From positions 7,808,490 to 7,872,489 of the forward strand of contig NC_056534.1 of assembly GCF_910596095.1 (NCBI RefSeq): a stretch of DNA of 64,000 bases, in the 5' to 3' direction. Position 1 is the stretch's first letter. Each line of letters begins with the position of its first letter. This DNA comes from Thunnus maccoyii (taxonomy: Eukaryota; Chordata; Actinopteri; Scombriformes; Scombridae). Positions 34,640-46,465 of this stretch are shown here, in pieces. The notes under the pieces are model-generated. The model had not been told where the DNA came from and did not search any database. It worked only from the letters and a program-made list of their open reading frames with translations. The translations under genes were made by a program, and so were the position numbers.

Positions 34640-35445
34640 TAGCAGCTCTGTGAGGATGCACTTAGTCACAGTGATGCTTTGAGCTGAATGCTAATGTCAT
34701 AACGCTAACATGTTCACAATGACAATGTTAAGATGCTGATGTTAAGCAGATGTTAACACTTCATATATACATTTTAGAGTGTTTGCATGCTAACATTTGC
34801 TAATAGCACTAAATACAAAGTGAAATGCAGTTCAGGATGATAGGAATGTTATTAGTTTAGGTACTGGACGAAATACAAATTTGACCTTATGATGGTGCTA
34901 GATAAAAAGTTTTTATAATACTCCTGGGAAGGGCATGAATATCTGTACCAACTTTCACAGCAATCTAATAGTTGTGGAGGCATTTCACTCTAAACCACAC
35001 ATGTGAACCTCATGTGGGCACTAAAGGAGAAGTCAGGGGCTCATCAAAGTCAGTATAACTGTACAAAACTTTGAGCCAATTCATATATTGAGATATTTCA
35101 CAGGTGTGACTAGTGAAGACTTTGACCAGCTGGTAGCACTAGAGGGAGAAGTCAGAGGATCACCAAATTTGTTAGGATATATCCTCTTAGAACCTTGGAT
35201 ATCTGTACCAAATTTTAGAGTAATCCATGCGTTGAGATATCTTCGTAAACGCCAAAAATGTCAACCTCTTGGTGGAGCTACGGGGGAAGTCAGGAGACCA
35301 CCAAAGTCATTAGGATTCATCCTCTGGGGAACATAAACATCTAAACACAGTTGTTGAGGTATTTCAGTCTGGATCAAAGTGGTGGGCCGACCGTCAGACT
35401 GGCAAAGCCATAGAATCACGTTGCTACTGTGGCTAAAAAATGAGT
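34640..35445 (-). repeat. longest copy of the ATCTCAACAACTATTGGATGG repeat family, minus orientation
   Basis: From the left: GCTAACATGTTCACAATGAC, GCATGCTAACATTTGCTAAT, then at least three diverged ~100-150 bp subunits (each with GGAGAAGTCAG/GGGGAAGTCAG, ACCAAA, TTAGGAT, a GTACCAA/TTTTAGAGTAATCCAT-like block and GAGATAT), ending with GATCAAAGTGGTGGGCCGAC. On the minus strand this gives the same order as the copy at 53.43 kb. The 35,088-35,336 open frame is part of it. Confidence 0.65.
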
Positions 35446-35634
35446 TTAGGGATGAAGAATGGAAGAAAAATGGAAAAAACCTCTAAAAATTCTTAACGCA
35501 AAGAAGGCTTTTCAGCTCTGACAGCGATTCAAAAGTTTCCATACTCTGTGAACTTCAGAGGCTTTATTGTGTGCTATGACTCTATTGAGGATGATTCAAA
35601 ATGACAAGACATACTAAAAAGAATGAAAAATGAG

Positions 35635-35775
35635 AACACACTGTTTAATGCATTGCTTAAAAGCAACTCACTGCTGATTGTCAAGGGAAGAGAGGTATCA
35701 CTTATTCACTCCAGCCCTGATTTAGCTAGCGGGCTGGGGACTCAAACCTGCAATCTTGCAAACTTCAAAGCAGGT
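35635..35775 (-). repeat. tRNA-derived SINE relic
   Basis: The minus strand has GCAAGATTGCAGGTTTGAGT + CCCC, a near-perfect pol III B box (GGTTTGAGTCC), followed by GGGCTGGAGTGAATAAGTGA, CTCTTCCCTTGACAATC and GTTGCTTTTAAGCAATGCAT, the usual order downstream of the tRNA head in fish SINEs. The A box and 3' tail are not clear. Confidence 0.55.
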
Positions 35776-36589
35776 ATTACATTTTCCAAACAGAAGATTC
35801 CTGTTTGGCACGAAATGCTCTTCATTTCATCTAAGTGTGCAGTCATTGGTCTTTACTGCTTTTGGCCTCCATATGTTCTAAGTTAGCATACACTTCCTCC
35901 CAGTTCCCCCTCCACTTATGGGCTTCCAGCCATACTGTGTATGTATGCATATTTATCATTAACAGCAGGCCAAGCAGGATCAATGTGTTGCATGACTTGA
36001 CTGCAGATGTGACGTCTTTGTTCATCTGCAGCCAGAGTTTGTTGGGCTTATCAATTCATTACAAAGCAGAGAGGGGAGTAAATCTGAGGGTCTGTCAAGT
36101 TGGGATTTGTCACTTCTTGTGGATGGGGAAGTCTACATAATGACACCAGAGTTTCGTCTGGTCAATCTAGTAGATATAATGGATACAACAGATATTCACA
36201 ATTGGAGCCGGATTATTCATGATGTGCTGCATCAACAAGGACTTAAAGGTGCTATAATCAACATTTTTATATTGGTAATAGATAAAATAACTATATGTAT
36301 CTGGGATTGCTCGTAGAGATATCATCCAAGTCTGCGGTTTCCCACAGCCTTACAGAGCATTTATGTATCTTTCAGCTCATTGTTTTGGTTTCACAGCTAG
36401 CAGCTTTACTGTTTAGGTTCAGTCTCACCGCTCTCATCAGCGTCATCTCCAGCCACAACAGGCAGCTGTTGTCAGGAGACTGTCCTCCCAAGAAAAATGA
36501 CAGGATCAGTCATTTATGCAAGTGTCCCAAAACAACATATATTTATTCACAAGTGACAGAGGCCCTCTAGCAGCCGTGTAGTTATGACG

Positions 36590-36965
36590 GGAGCAAAGGA
36601 GGAAATCAGATTATGTTATTATGTAGCGATAAAGTCTGTAGGGAGGAGGTCAGTGTGGATAAATGGGTCAACAAAACATTGGACTTCAATGGAAACTTCA
36701 GACTTTAACACAAGAGACCGGTGTTCATTTTCTGTTTCCAGCTGTGAGTCAACATTGTTTTTTTAAAACCATGACCACCACCCTTCCCTACCCTTAACCA
36801 TGTAGTTATTGTTGTACCATGACGATGGAGGTTGCCTAACCTTGAGGAAATAGTCATATTAACCCAAACCATGATGTTTCTCTAACCTTATCATTGTCTT
36901 CTCCTAAACCTAACCAAGCTGATAGGGACATCAGATCAATGCTTGTGTGTCATACTGAGCGCAAG
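36590..36965 (+). repeat. interspersed repeat with ACCATGA / CCTAACC motifs
   Basis: AAACCATGACCACCACCCTT, CCCTTAACCATGTAGTTATT, TTGCCTAACCTTGAGGAAAT, ACCCAAACCATGATGTTTCT and CTCCTAAACCTAACCAAGCT recur in related short blocks, typical of an abundant fish repeat. No ORF. Confidence 0.5.
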
Positions 36966-38134
36966 GACCAATGACGTATTTTGTCGCTTAGTTTGGAGGA
37001 CTTATTGGTTTTCAGTGAGAAAGCTCTAAAAATCCTTTGGACACCCCCTGCCTAGCAACAGCACACAGACACTGTTAGTGATTAGCTGGTGAACATAATG
37101 AATCATTTAGCATCTAAAGTTCATCTAAAGTTGGTGAAGAGCAAACCAGAGCTAAAGGGAGTGCAGATACTAAACTTACATTCATCAGGTGTCCAGTGAC
37201 ACAACTCCAATAAATTCTAACATTTCTCCATATCTGCTGGATGTATAAATTAGCACTGATTGCTAACAAGGCAGACATAACTTTATATGGTGATATTTTG
37301 TCAGTGTTGTGTTTATAGCTCCTATGTGCTGCTTCCAAATCTTCCATTCATCAGTTTACATTTATTCTGACTTTTAAAACTCTGAATCATAAAATTTAAT
37401 TGGGTTTTCTTTCATTACTTGTCTTTCGGGACCTCAATTATACTGCTTCAGCTCCTGTACATAAAAAATATAACTATTTTTTAACCCTGTACTGTACTGA
37501 AGAAATGAGATGAGAAAAAAAGGTTTAATATGCATCCAGTTTAGTTTTGAAAGATTTGATGCAACAAAATAGTAGGTAATAATAGGTTTAACGTTAATAT
37601 GAATTGAAATCCACCAATTTTGGTTGATAAAAACCTGTATTTTTCCTTTTATGTCTTGTCTAAATCAGCGGTCAGCTGACGATAGTAAAAATCTTTATGG
37701 AGAAATATTATAGAGCAATATAAGCGCGGCTGAATCCGTGTTCCTCCAAGCAACTCCACATGTCAAAAGTATTCCCGATCCATCTGGTACTTTACTGTAA
37801 ACCTTTATAATAGCGCCTGTCTCTCTGTCACATTGTCTTTTGTTTTGTTTATGTCTCTCTGCTCCTCTTTGTCTCTCGACATCCTTACCAGCTTTTCTTT
37901 TTTAATCAAGGAGTCGTATCATCTCCTGGCTCTGCGTGACACCTTTGGAATCTGTGGAAACTCAACATGGAAGAAGATGAGACAGATGGTGGGAGAGACT
38001 GGGGGAGTTAACGGTGTTTGTATGTGTGCCTGTGTGGGATGAATGTAATTTAGCAGGAGCCCTGCAGCTGTCTCTCTCTATCTTACTGTATCTTTTTAAA
38101 GTTTCTTGTATGTTTGCATGTGTTTGTGTATACA

Positions 38135-38161
38135 GTGTGTGTGTGTGTGTGTGGGTGTATG
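38135..38161. repeat. (GT)n microsatellite
   Basis: GT units interrupted by a GG. Confidence 0.85.
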
Positions 38162-39339
38162 TGTGGGGGAGAGAGAATATGTGCATGATTGAGAGTAGTA
38201 AATTATTTAAAAGCTAAGATCTATGAACTGGAAGGCTTCTTACAGATGAGCAGCACATGTTAGAGTGAAGTTATAGATCTAACACACGTATATCCATAGA
38301 CGCATACAAACACACACTTCTTTTGTTTTCCACTTAACGTCAGACCGATTCGCTGTAAAATGGTATATCTATGTTTGTGTTACATTTAGTAGAATATAGA
38401 TTCTTCTCGAGCTTCTAAGCTTGAGCTTTCTATAGAAGTGAACTGAACGGTTTCATGAGCAATGTTTTAATATGACACATAACACATAAAGCCAGAAGAT
38501 TTAGAGGATCAGTAATGGATAACACCCACCCATCTACAGTACATGCTCTTATTCAGTTTCTTGCTTTATAGTCGTTATGCATTTCTTTTTATTCTCTTTC
38601 TGTCTCCTCTCTTCTGTTTATATACCTCTCCCTCTATTTCTTTCCTCTCGTCATCTCTTCTGAATGTTCAAAAGCATTTTCGCCGAGCGTAAACCGGCTT
38701 CTGCAGAACCATCCAATGTCAAAGTTATGTGTGGTAATAGGGTTGCATAAGGTAAGGCTGCAGCCCTTCGAATTTTCGTGTCTTCCTTTGTCCCTGAAAT
38801 TGTCCCTTGAACACATAGTTTCATAACCACAGCAGAGCTTCAGTCACTGACCATGAGACTGAATAAGACTGATTTACTGCTCTGGCCCTCAGTGTATACA
38901 CTGAGTTTTCTTTCTGTGCACTTTTGTTTAGTTTACTCGTCTCTGACTCTGAATTCCAATTTGAGTACTGTCTGTTTATGTCCATTCATCTTCTTTACAG
39001 GCTTGCATACATGTAGCTTTCTGCTAGTGTTTCAACAAAACTCATAAACAAATGCATTTGTTTTACAGATTATAAACCAAGAAAAATGGTTTTGGCCAGG
39101 ATGAAATCTGTCCACCATGACCAGATATGCCAAACCTGCTGATCTCTGTGTACATGTACTGTATAAGTCTGATAGAACTGCATGAAAACTAACTGTTGCA
39201 TTGGATCAGAGCATGAAATAAAGACGAAATCTACTTGAAATATTCATGATTTTTTTTGTTACGCATTTTCTTTGGCCTTCATTCATAATTTGTGAAGGCA
39301 GAAATGTGTTCATCATGCTTTAAACAAACCACATACCAT

Positions 39340-39600
39340 TACCTTTGCACTACCCGCATTCCCACCACTACTTCAAGCTTTCTTTGCACCATAACTTGCA
39401 TATTACATTTATTATGCACACATTATAAACAGTTGTGGGTATATAACATTGCAATCTATTCTAATTTAAAATGTTTTAATATTTGTTAATACATTGTGTG
39501 TGTAGCGTGGAGGGGGCTGAAACTGAACTTCATTGTACAAGCCTGCATTGTATAAGAGCAATTAAAATAAACCTCGAAGCTTGAACCTTGAAAGTTTTTT
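39340..39600 (+). repeat. possible LINE 3' UTR remnant
   Basis: Runs of TTTGCACTACC / TTTGCACCATAAC followed by CTGAACTTCATTGTACAAGC and AATTAAAATAAACC resemble L2-type 3' ends (TTTCATTGTAC...AATAAA). No coding part. Confidence 0.35.
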
Positions 39601-40494
39601 TCATGAATTGTAGCTCGAAAATAAGTGTATTTACATTCATTTCTGGCTTCCATTTTCTCTCTCACTGGTTTTCCAAGAATATGTGTTGACGTACGTCTGG
39701 CCATTTCCTTTGTATTACTATTTTTGCACAACAATAGTCTCTATTTCATTTACTGTAACATGCTCTGAGTAAAGGGAAATGTTTTGTTGCACCCCTGTCT
39801 CAAATAACTGCGTTTACGAGTCAGACACATAAAACTCACTGCTCTGCTAAAACTTTATATCAATTATATCAAGCCAAATTTGGATACACACAAACTTAAA
39901 AGTCTGATACACTGTGTCACAATTTTACCTTTTCACTTTAATTTTAATTAACCCGCAGGAAGGAACGATTACAGCAAGAAAAACGTGTCAGTTTTCATTT
40001 GGGCACCTGGGCACCACTGAAATCAAAGAAATATTTCCTTTAAACAAATTATCTAGTAATGCCTTGTTCACAAAAAGGATGGCTTCAAAGAATAGAAACA
40101 TTCGCTCTTTTTAAGAACAAAAAAGACTAATGGAACATTAGACGAGTCACTGACGTCTGCATAGATGTGTACAAATCAAAGTGGAAAGATGATGTGACCT
40201 GAATAATGATATACCTAGTCAGTCTTTCCTACTTAATCGCATGATGTAACAGTAATAGAAAAAAGAAGATGCACCCTGAACAATTCTCATTTTTGAAGTA
40301 CGGTATAAGTAGCACGGAGCGACTACAGGCTAGAAGTAATTTCGGATAGTATAAACAGCAGGGTAAACATGAAATCAGTATCCTAACTGACAAGAATAAT
40401 GGCCGAAAATATGGAAATAAGACATGTTGCAAAATAAAACAGACTTTTTTCTTGTATCTGACTAGTTTGAGATTTCACTGAACACTGCAGTGTG

Positions 40495-41060
40495 TAACAC
40501 CCTCTTATTCGGTTTCTCTCTCTTTCTCTCCATCTCTCTTTTTTTTAATTTTCCGCCCACCAATTTTCCTTCTTCCATCTCTTTTTCACTCTAACATCTC
40601 TCTCACTCTCTCAATCCAATTTTCTCCTCTTCCTTCCTTCTGTCATCTCCTGTCCCGCTCGCTCCCTCACATCGTTTAGTTCTTTTCATCTGCCGGTCAC
40701 GCTGTCTATTTGATTGGAGCTCGCCTTTATGGAGTTTTCCCCATCCTGTGGCTTTGGGTCATTTTCTCTGACTGTCTGTTTCATTCCCATGTCCTCCTCC
40801 GATATTCCTCATTTCTCATCTTTTTTTTTTTTTTTTCAAAGGAGCTTTGATGCCTTTTCCTCTTGCTCACCCTCTTTCTCCTCTTTCTTTCGGATTTTCT
40901 TCCTTTTCCTCTTTTTTTTTTTTTTTTTTGCCTCCCTATCTACTTTCCCCCGTTTGCTGTGCTGTCACCTCCTCATCTTAAATGTCTTTTTCCGACTCAT
41001 ATTACTGTTCCTTCAGCTCCTATACGACCCTCTTTCTGTACTTTGCCTGCACTTATATTC
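40495..41060 (+). repeat. 560-bp pyrimidine-rich tract
   Basis: Long C/T-rich strand with two T homopolymers (about 40,823-40,837 and 40,912-40,929). The apparent Phe/Ser/Leu-rich open frames here (40,714-41,139 and 40,863-41,126) are a consequence of this composition. Confidence 0.7.
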
Positions 41061-41319
41061 TTTCGTGACCCAATTCCATACTATACTGATACCAAAAGTA
41101 TTTCACTATTATACTCATTTTCATAGTATATTCTTTTAGCATTTATATGCAAAAAAATACCTCCAAACTGTCAAAGTGTGAGTTTCAATACCTTCTGCTA
41201 ATGTATAATTTGGAAAGTTAAAAACTATTTGATTTTTCAAAGTAAAATTTGTAATTTATTTTTTAAAATGTTTTAAAAAGAAGCCATACTTTATATTATT
41301 TGCCTGGCTAGTTGGATGG

Positions 41320-41500
41320 CTATAGAGATGTCAGCTGGTCAGTCCATCTGTATGTTGGTCGACACTTTGGTCCAGAGTGAAATAACTCAACAACTATTGC
41401 CAGGACCAACACACCATACTAACTGTGCATGCTAACATGCCAAATGTTAGCATGCTAATAGCTAACTGTATGCATGTTAATGAGCCACTAGTGCAGCTAA
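41320..41500 (+). repeat. short copy of the ATCTCAACAACTATTGG family
   Basis: Has GTCGACACTTTGGTCCAGAG, CTCAACAACTATTGCCAGGA, then jumps to GCATGCTAACATGCCAAATG and TTAGCATGCTAATAGC: both ends of the family with the middle deleted. Confidence 0.6.
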
Positions 41501-41604
41501 GTTTTAAGTCTTATAACAAAAGCCTAACTTTACTTTGAATCAAGCAGCACACAAGTTGAAGCAGCTGCAGTATCTGTGTTTGACCAATCAGCGATGGTCA
41601 GCCC

Positions 41605-41795
41605 TACACTCTCCACCCCCAAAGTTCCTGTACTTTCGGAAAGTATTATTAACCCCTCTCTCCCTTGGACGGTAAAACAATCTCCCTGAAATTTCATTTA
41701 GACCCTGGTTCCTCCAGTGGAAATGCGGGTAAAAGAACTGAGTTCCTCCAAAGGTTCTTAGTCCCTTGTGGTGGAAACATGGCTTTAGCTATCTC
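41605..41795 (+). repeat. short interspersed repeat (TGGAAAC...GAACTGAGTTCCTCC)
   Basis: CACCCCCAAAGTTCCTGTAC, CCTGGTTCCTCCAGTGGAAA, AAAAGAACTGAGTTCCTCCA and GTGGTGGAAACATGGCTTTA follow a fish repeat order recalled from other loci. Confidence 0.45.
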
Positions 41796-43929
41796 ACCAT
41801 TGTCCACAACATGGTGGTGCCAGAGGTTTTTGGTTGCTGGGTTTAGTTGGGGGCTGTGTCATTCACTGGTGGAGCTGTGGAGTTTGTAATGTTTATGTGA
41901 ATACACAAGGCAAACTTGTAGCATTTGAAAGTTAATTTCATGAATCATATGCTTTTAAACATACTACACACAATAACAATTACAGCTTTCTCTTTAAGAT
42001 GATAATAACAATGTTCAGAACTTTAAGAGGCACGTGCAGACAGAAGGCGAGCAGATGTCCGAATACTGTTGTAAACTCAGGAAACTGCCTGAAAAAGTAC
42101 AGCCAGAATAACAGCTCACATTTAGAAAGGGGAAAAAGCAACAAACAAAAAGTGCAGAAAATGCCAACAGATAGCTACATCTGAAGTGACAGAATATTCT
42201 AGTCAGGAGTCTTGCTCCTACCAGCTATCAATAACACTCTGCTTCTGGTTTTGGAGTTTTTTTTTGGGGGGGTACATCATCAAGGCTGGGTGACAGGGTC
42301 CCTCAGGCTGCAGCACCGGAGGAACTACTACCTGTCAATGGTGGTGTCACCCGGCTGTTTTAATGCTTTCTCTCTGCCTGCCTCCACTTTGTCATTTTCA
42401 CTAGTTTCTGGTTCCTCTGACAAGGTTGTTTCATGATGAAACAACATATTTCCATCACGCTGCCAGCGTACCAAAGCAAACTAAACAGTTTAGTGTTACT
42501 TCACCGAATACATGTTGCGTGACGTGAGCAACTAACTGAAGCATGTGATTTCTGTACAGAGGAGGTTGCTATGGTAACTTGAATATAAGAAAAAAGCAGC
42601 CAAAAAAGCAAATCAGGCAAGAGTTTATTTATCAAACATTTAGTAATTTCTTGGTGGGGCCCCATCTAGCCCCAACCCAGCACTGCCTGTGGTCCACAAC
42701 TGATTTTTGATCATTTCCAGCAGTTTTTCTCTTTTTCGTTGTGGATTGGATTGTGGGAAAACAGCATCCTTCCACGCTACACGTAAAAAAATCTATCAAG
42801 CTAATTTAGTGTGCACATACAGACAACTTTCAGTACACTTATTGTAACAGTATCTCTATTCCAGTATGAATGAACTGTGTATTTAAAAGCCCAGTATGAA
42901 TTATGTTTTTGTTCATGTTTTACATTGTAGCTCATTATAAGAGTTAATTCTGTTTGGTTGCCATGTCAGTGTGTCTGATTGTGAAGGGATCCATTTCTAA
43001 GAATCTTTAACCAGCAAACACTAGTCGACCATTTATTCATCTTTCACTGCATTGTAACTTTTATTGTCCTGTTTAATCTGTCTCATTCTATTTTTGTCTG
43101 CCTTTAAGTGCTTGGATAGAAAACAACTTGAAAATACTACATTGAATGGAAAATGTCTGTCATGTAAACAACATTTTCTAATTAAGATTCTGAGTCCCGC
43201 TCCTCCTCTGCAGCTAACCTCTTCTTGTCAGTGGTAAACTGTGGCAAGCTGCTGTAAGCTGCAGCCCTATTTCAGTACCAAAGGGATTGGACGTGGGTCA
43301 GACTCATCACTTTAATGCATTCAACCAGAAAGCCAGAAAATACAGTATAATGAGGTTTCTCTATCTCTGCCTGTCTCCTATTATCTCTCACTCTTTCTCT
43401 CTTATCATCATTTCATTGCTTTCGTATTGCTTCCCTAAATAAAAACAGTATAAAACATGTTTTTTGTATATCTTTCACGACTGCACACAAACAAATGTAC
43501 AGTATTCTCTTTCTGGTGACTCACCCATGTGCATGAGATTTTCCACTCACATGTTTTGGTTATGTATTTGATTTCGAGTGCGTGTCTGTGTTTTGCTTTT
43601 GCTCAGGGCAAAAACCCACACAAGCACTTCAAGACGCTCAAGTAAAGCATCCATTCCTTCCTGTTTTTTTTTTTTTTCAGCAAGCCTGCTTTCCTTTTTC
43701 ACTTTTGATGTGGTATGTATACATTATCATGACACACATGCTATGTTATTAAAGTTGGTACTGCTATGCTCTGGTTTTTCCCCTTTTTGTCCCTTTTTCT
43801 TTAAAAAAAAAAAAAAAAAAATCCAAGAAATAGGGATCCAGTTCCAGTCAGTAAGCAGAGAGAACCATGAACACTCCAGCTGGAAAATGAGACACACCTG
43901 ATCCCCATTAACCTGGACGAATATACGCA

Positions 43930-44070
43930 AGCTGTGTCCCATTTCAGAGGCTAAGCTACCTCCTTCAGAGTCTCCATTTCAAGGCTGAATGTGTCTTGAC
44001 AGGGTTGTCCCATCCTAAAGGCTTCTCTAAATTACTGCCTTGTTCAAATTTGGTAGGACACAACTGAAAG
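43930..44070 (+). repeat. short interspersed repeat (TGTGTCCCATTTCAGAGGCT)
   Basis: TGTGTCCCATTTCAGAGGCT, CATTTCAAGGCTGAATGTGT, TTGTCCCATCCTAAAGGCTT and TTCAAATTTGGTAGGACACA follow the order of a familiar fish repeat rich in short palindromes. Confidence 0.45.
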
Positions 44071-44815
44071 AGGTGCAAGTTCTAGGCAGGGGAAATGATT
44101 ATATGGCCTTAAGTTGAGAACTTACCATTCACAGTGTTAACCTCCATGGTCATGGGTTTTGCGCATGAAATTGGGCCTTAATTTCCCAGTTGTAGCTTGA
44201 ATATGAGGTCAAGAATTTTAAAGTTCAGAGTTGTCTTGAACTCACCATAAGAACTGTCCAGATGACCAGACGTGTTCTTGTTCCACCCATCTTACTGAGG
44301 ATGCCTTGGGACTGACTGCATCAACCTGCTGCAATCAGGATCTAAGCCAGACTCTCAAATGAATTAGTTTTTATTTTATCACTGTTATTAATTCAGCAAA
44401 ATTCAGTTTTGAGACTTTAAGGCAAGAAATTAGAGTTTCAGATTTGGGATATCTTTTTTTTTTTCAAATAGTGCCTACATGAAAATTTACATTGTGTCTG
44501 TATCCATCTGTTCTTTTGTCCCTCCTTCTCCCTGAACATTTCCTGCTGGACCTCTGCATACTCCCAACACCCTCCTCCCACATGCTCCCTCGCTCCCAGT
44601 CTAACCACTGCTCCCAAGATAAATCTCAACCACAATGAAAACACACACAGCCTTCAGCTGTTTAACCCATCGTTGCAAAGAGCGAGAGGGAGAGGAGCCC
44701 AGGGGAGCAATGGAGAAGGTGGAGAAGGATGAAAAAAATGAAGCAGAGAAGTATTCTTTGAACTATAGAAAAAAGTTACTTGGCTGGCTTTGTCATCATG
44801 GCAGCACAACAACAA

Positions 44816-44856
44816 CTGGCTTTTGACTCACACCATAGCTGTGAGTCAAAAGCCAG
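44816..44856. repeat. perfect 17-bp stem inverted repeat, 7-nt loop
   Basis: CTGGCTTTTGACTCACA (44,816-44,832), spacer CCATAGC, then TGTGAGTCAAAAGCCAG (44,840-44,856): all 17 positions are complementary. Each arm contains the AP-1 core TGACTCA/TGAGTCA. CAACAACAA lies on both outer sides. Confidence 0.9.
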
Positions 44857-45969
44857 GTTGGTCAACAACAACTTTAAACCATCATGTGACACGAAGGTTA
44901 CAGCTGGTAAAAGTTTGATTCAAAATTATTGTAAATTAAAAACATTCATCACTTTCTGTCTTACTCTAAATAAACTTCATGTTAGTTTCTGTTTTTTTCA
45001 CAAAACAGAAACCAAAAGGGATACATTTATATTTTATATTTTTCAGTTTCATGATGACACCCCCTGCTTAGAAAGAGAATTTGTTCCCACACAGCCAATC
45101 AATGCACTTTGAAACCATATTTCCATAAAGCAGTTAAAGCAGTCACTGTTCAGTATCACAGGCAGAAAGTCACGCTGGCTAAATGCCTGATAGCATCCTG
45201 CTACACAACACAAGAGTCACAGACTTTGAACAACAACTCACATTAGCTTTCCTGCTTAAATCTTCTTCTTCTCTAACTTATAAACATGTCTTATCCTCCA
45301 CTTCAGCTCCTTGAACAAGCAACCAAACAAACATTCAGCAGGCAAAAGCACACCGTTAACATCAGTTAGGCTCGATAGCTAATTATCCACTTAGCTGCAG
45401 CACACTAAACATCTGTAAACACACCTGGAAATGTCACTTTGGTCTGTTTAGATGCTGTCGCCATTATACCACTACTAACAACACACTGTCTGCCCATGAC
45501 TTGTAAGCTACAGCGCAAGTTTGTTTACTTTGTCTCTAGTTGAGCTCAGCCTGCTACCTGCTGTCAATCAAACACAGTAATAAAAATTATTTATAATACA
45601 ATACAATGATTTCATTTGGACCTTTTAATTAGTACGATAAAATACACTTCATATTAACTTGATATTTTGAAATAAAAGGCCGACCAGGTCAGTCCTTGCG
45701 TGCTGGTGTTTATCTTTCCACTGCCGTCAAAGGTGACCCATTAGGTTGCTTTTGTTCCATGAATTGAATTGCTTGTGTACAGTATCGATCTTGAACAATG
45801 TTTTCATTTGTCAGAGCTGACTGAGTTGTTGGATTTTATTAAAAAAAAACACCCTAAAAACCAGAATAAGGCAGAATAATATCCCTCCACTGGAGAGTCA
45901 CAGCTGTCAGCTTTGGAGAGGGCTATTAACCTTCATCAGTCCACAGAAAATTAAGTGTGCAGGCTGTTT

Positions 45970-46125
45970 TTATCCAATCCATCTGTTGGCAATGTCAGTC
46001 TGTCCATGTTTGTCGAACTCTTTTGTCCTGAGTATTAAATCATCGCAAGCATGGATTGCCATGAAATTTGTTTAACACATTCTACCCAGAGAGTGTATCC
46101 TAATGCATTGGTGATCCTTTTTTCC
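45970..46125 (+). repeat. short copy of the same repeat family
   Basis: CTGTTGGCAATGTCAGTCTG, CGAACTCTTTTGTCCTGAGT, GGATTGCCATGAAATTTGTT and TATCCTAATGCATTGGTGAT occur in family order. Confidence 0.55.
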
Positions 46126-46290
46126 AACAGGGCCGGAAAAAAAACACGGACAGTTTACCAGTCTATTACACGGCTAAATGGATAGACAAAACCATTCACA
46201 AACACCTATGGGGAAATTTCCAATTCATGTCCACAGAGCATCAGTTGAGCGTGTTAGTTGAAATTAATTGGGGTTTTGATGGTGGGATGC

Positions 46291-46465
46291 CTACAGAGCC
46301 CCTAAAGTCCCGAAAGGTGATTTTTTTTAGATCTATATCTTGTGTGAACAAGTTATTGTCTTGCGCAAACAAGATAATGACTTGTTCCCACAAGATAATA
46401 ACTTGTGCAGACAAGGCAACAAAAAAAAAAAAACATCACCTTTCAGGACTTTGGGGGCTCCGTAG
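46291..46465. mobile_element. 175-bp MITE with near-perfect ~35-bp TIRs and palindromic core
   Basis: The left end CTACAGAGCCCCTAAAGTCC + CGAAAGGTGAT mirrors the right end (reverse complement) CTACGGAGCCCCCAAAGTCC + TGAAAGGTGAT. The core is four tandem ~23-bp units of ACAAGATAAT / ACTTGTGC type, each itself an inverted ACAAG...CTTGT. Confidence 0.75.

Larger units (their letters stand above)
36966..40494. other. non-coding, mostly nothing recognised
   Basis: AT-rich; (GT)n at 38.14 kb and a possible LINE tail at 39.34 kb. No convincing exon on either strand. Confidence 0.5.
41796..45969. other. non-coding with small repeats
   Basis: Aside from the repeat at 43.93 kb, the A19 run at 43.8 kb and the hairpin at 44.82 kb, no gene or RNA was recognised. 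The open frames at 43.58-43.94 kb span homopolymers. Confidence 0.5.

Noticed and set aside
40714-41139. 141-codon Phe/Ser-rich open frame resembling membrane segments
   Set aside because: Product of the pyrimidine-rich tract; the hydrophobic runs are poly-T translation.
44816-44856. Hairpin as a pre-miRNA
   Set aside because: The total stem-loop is only 41 nt; pairing does not extend into the flanks.
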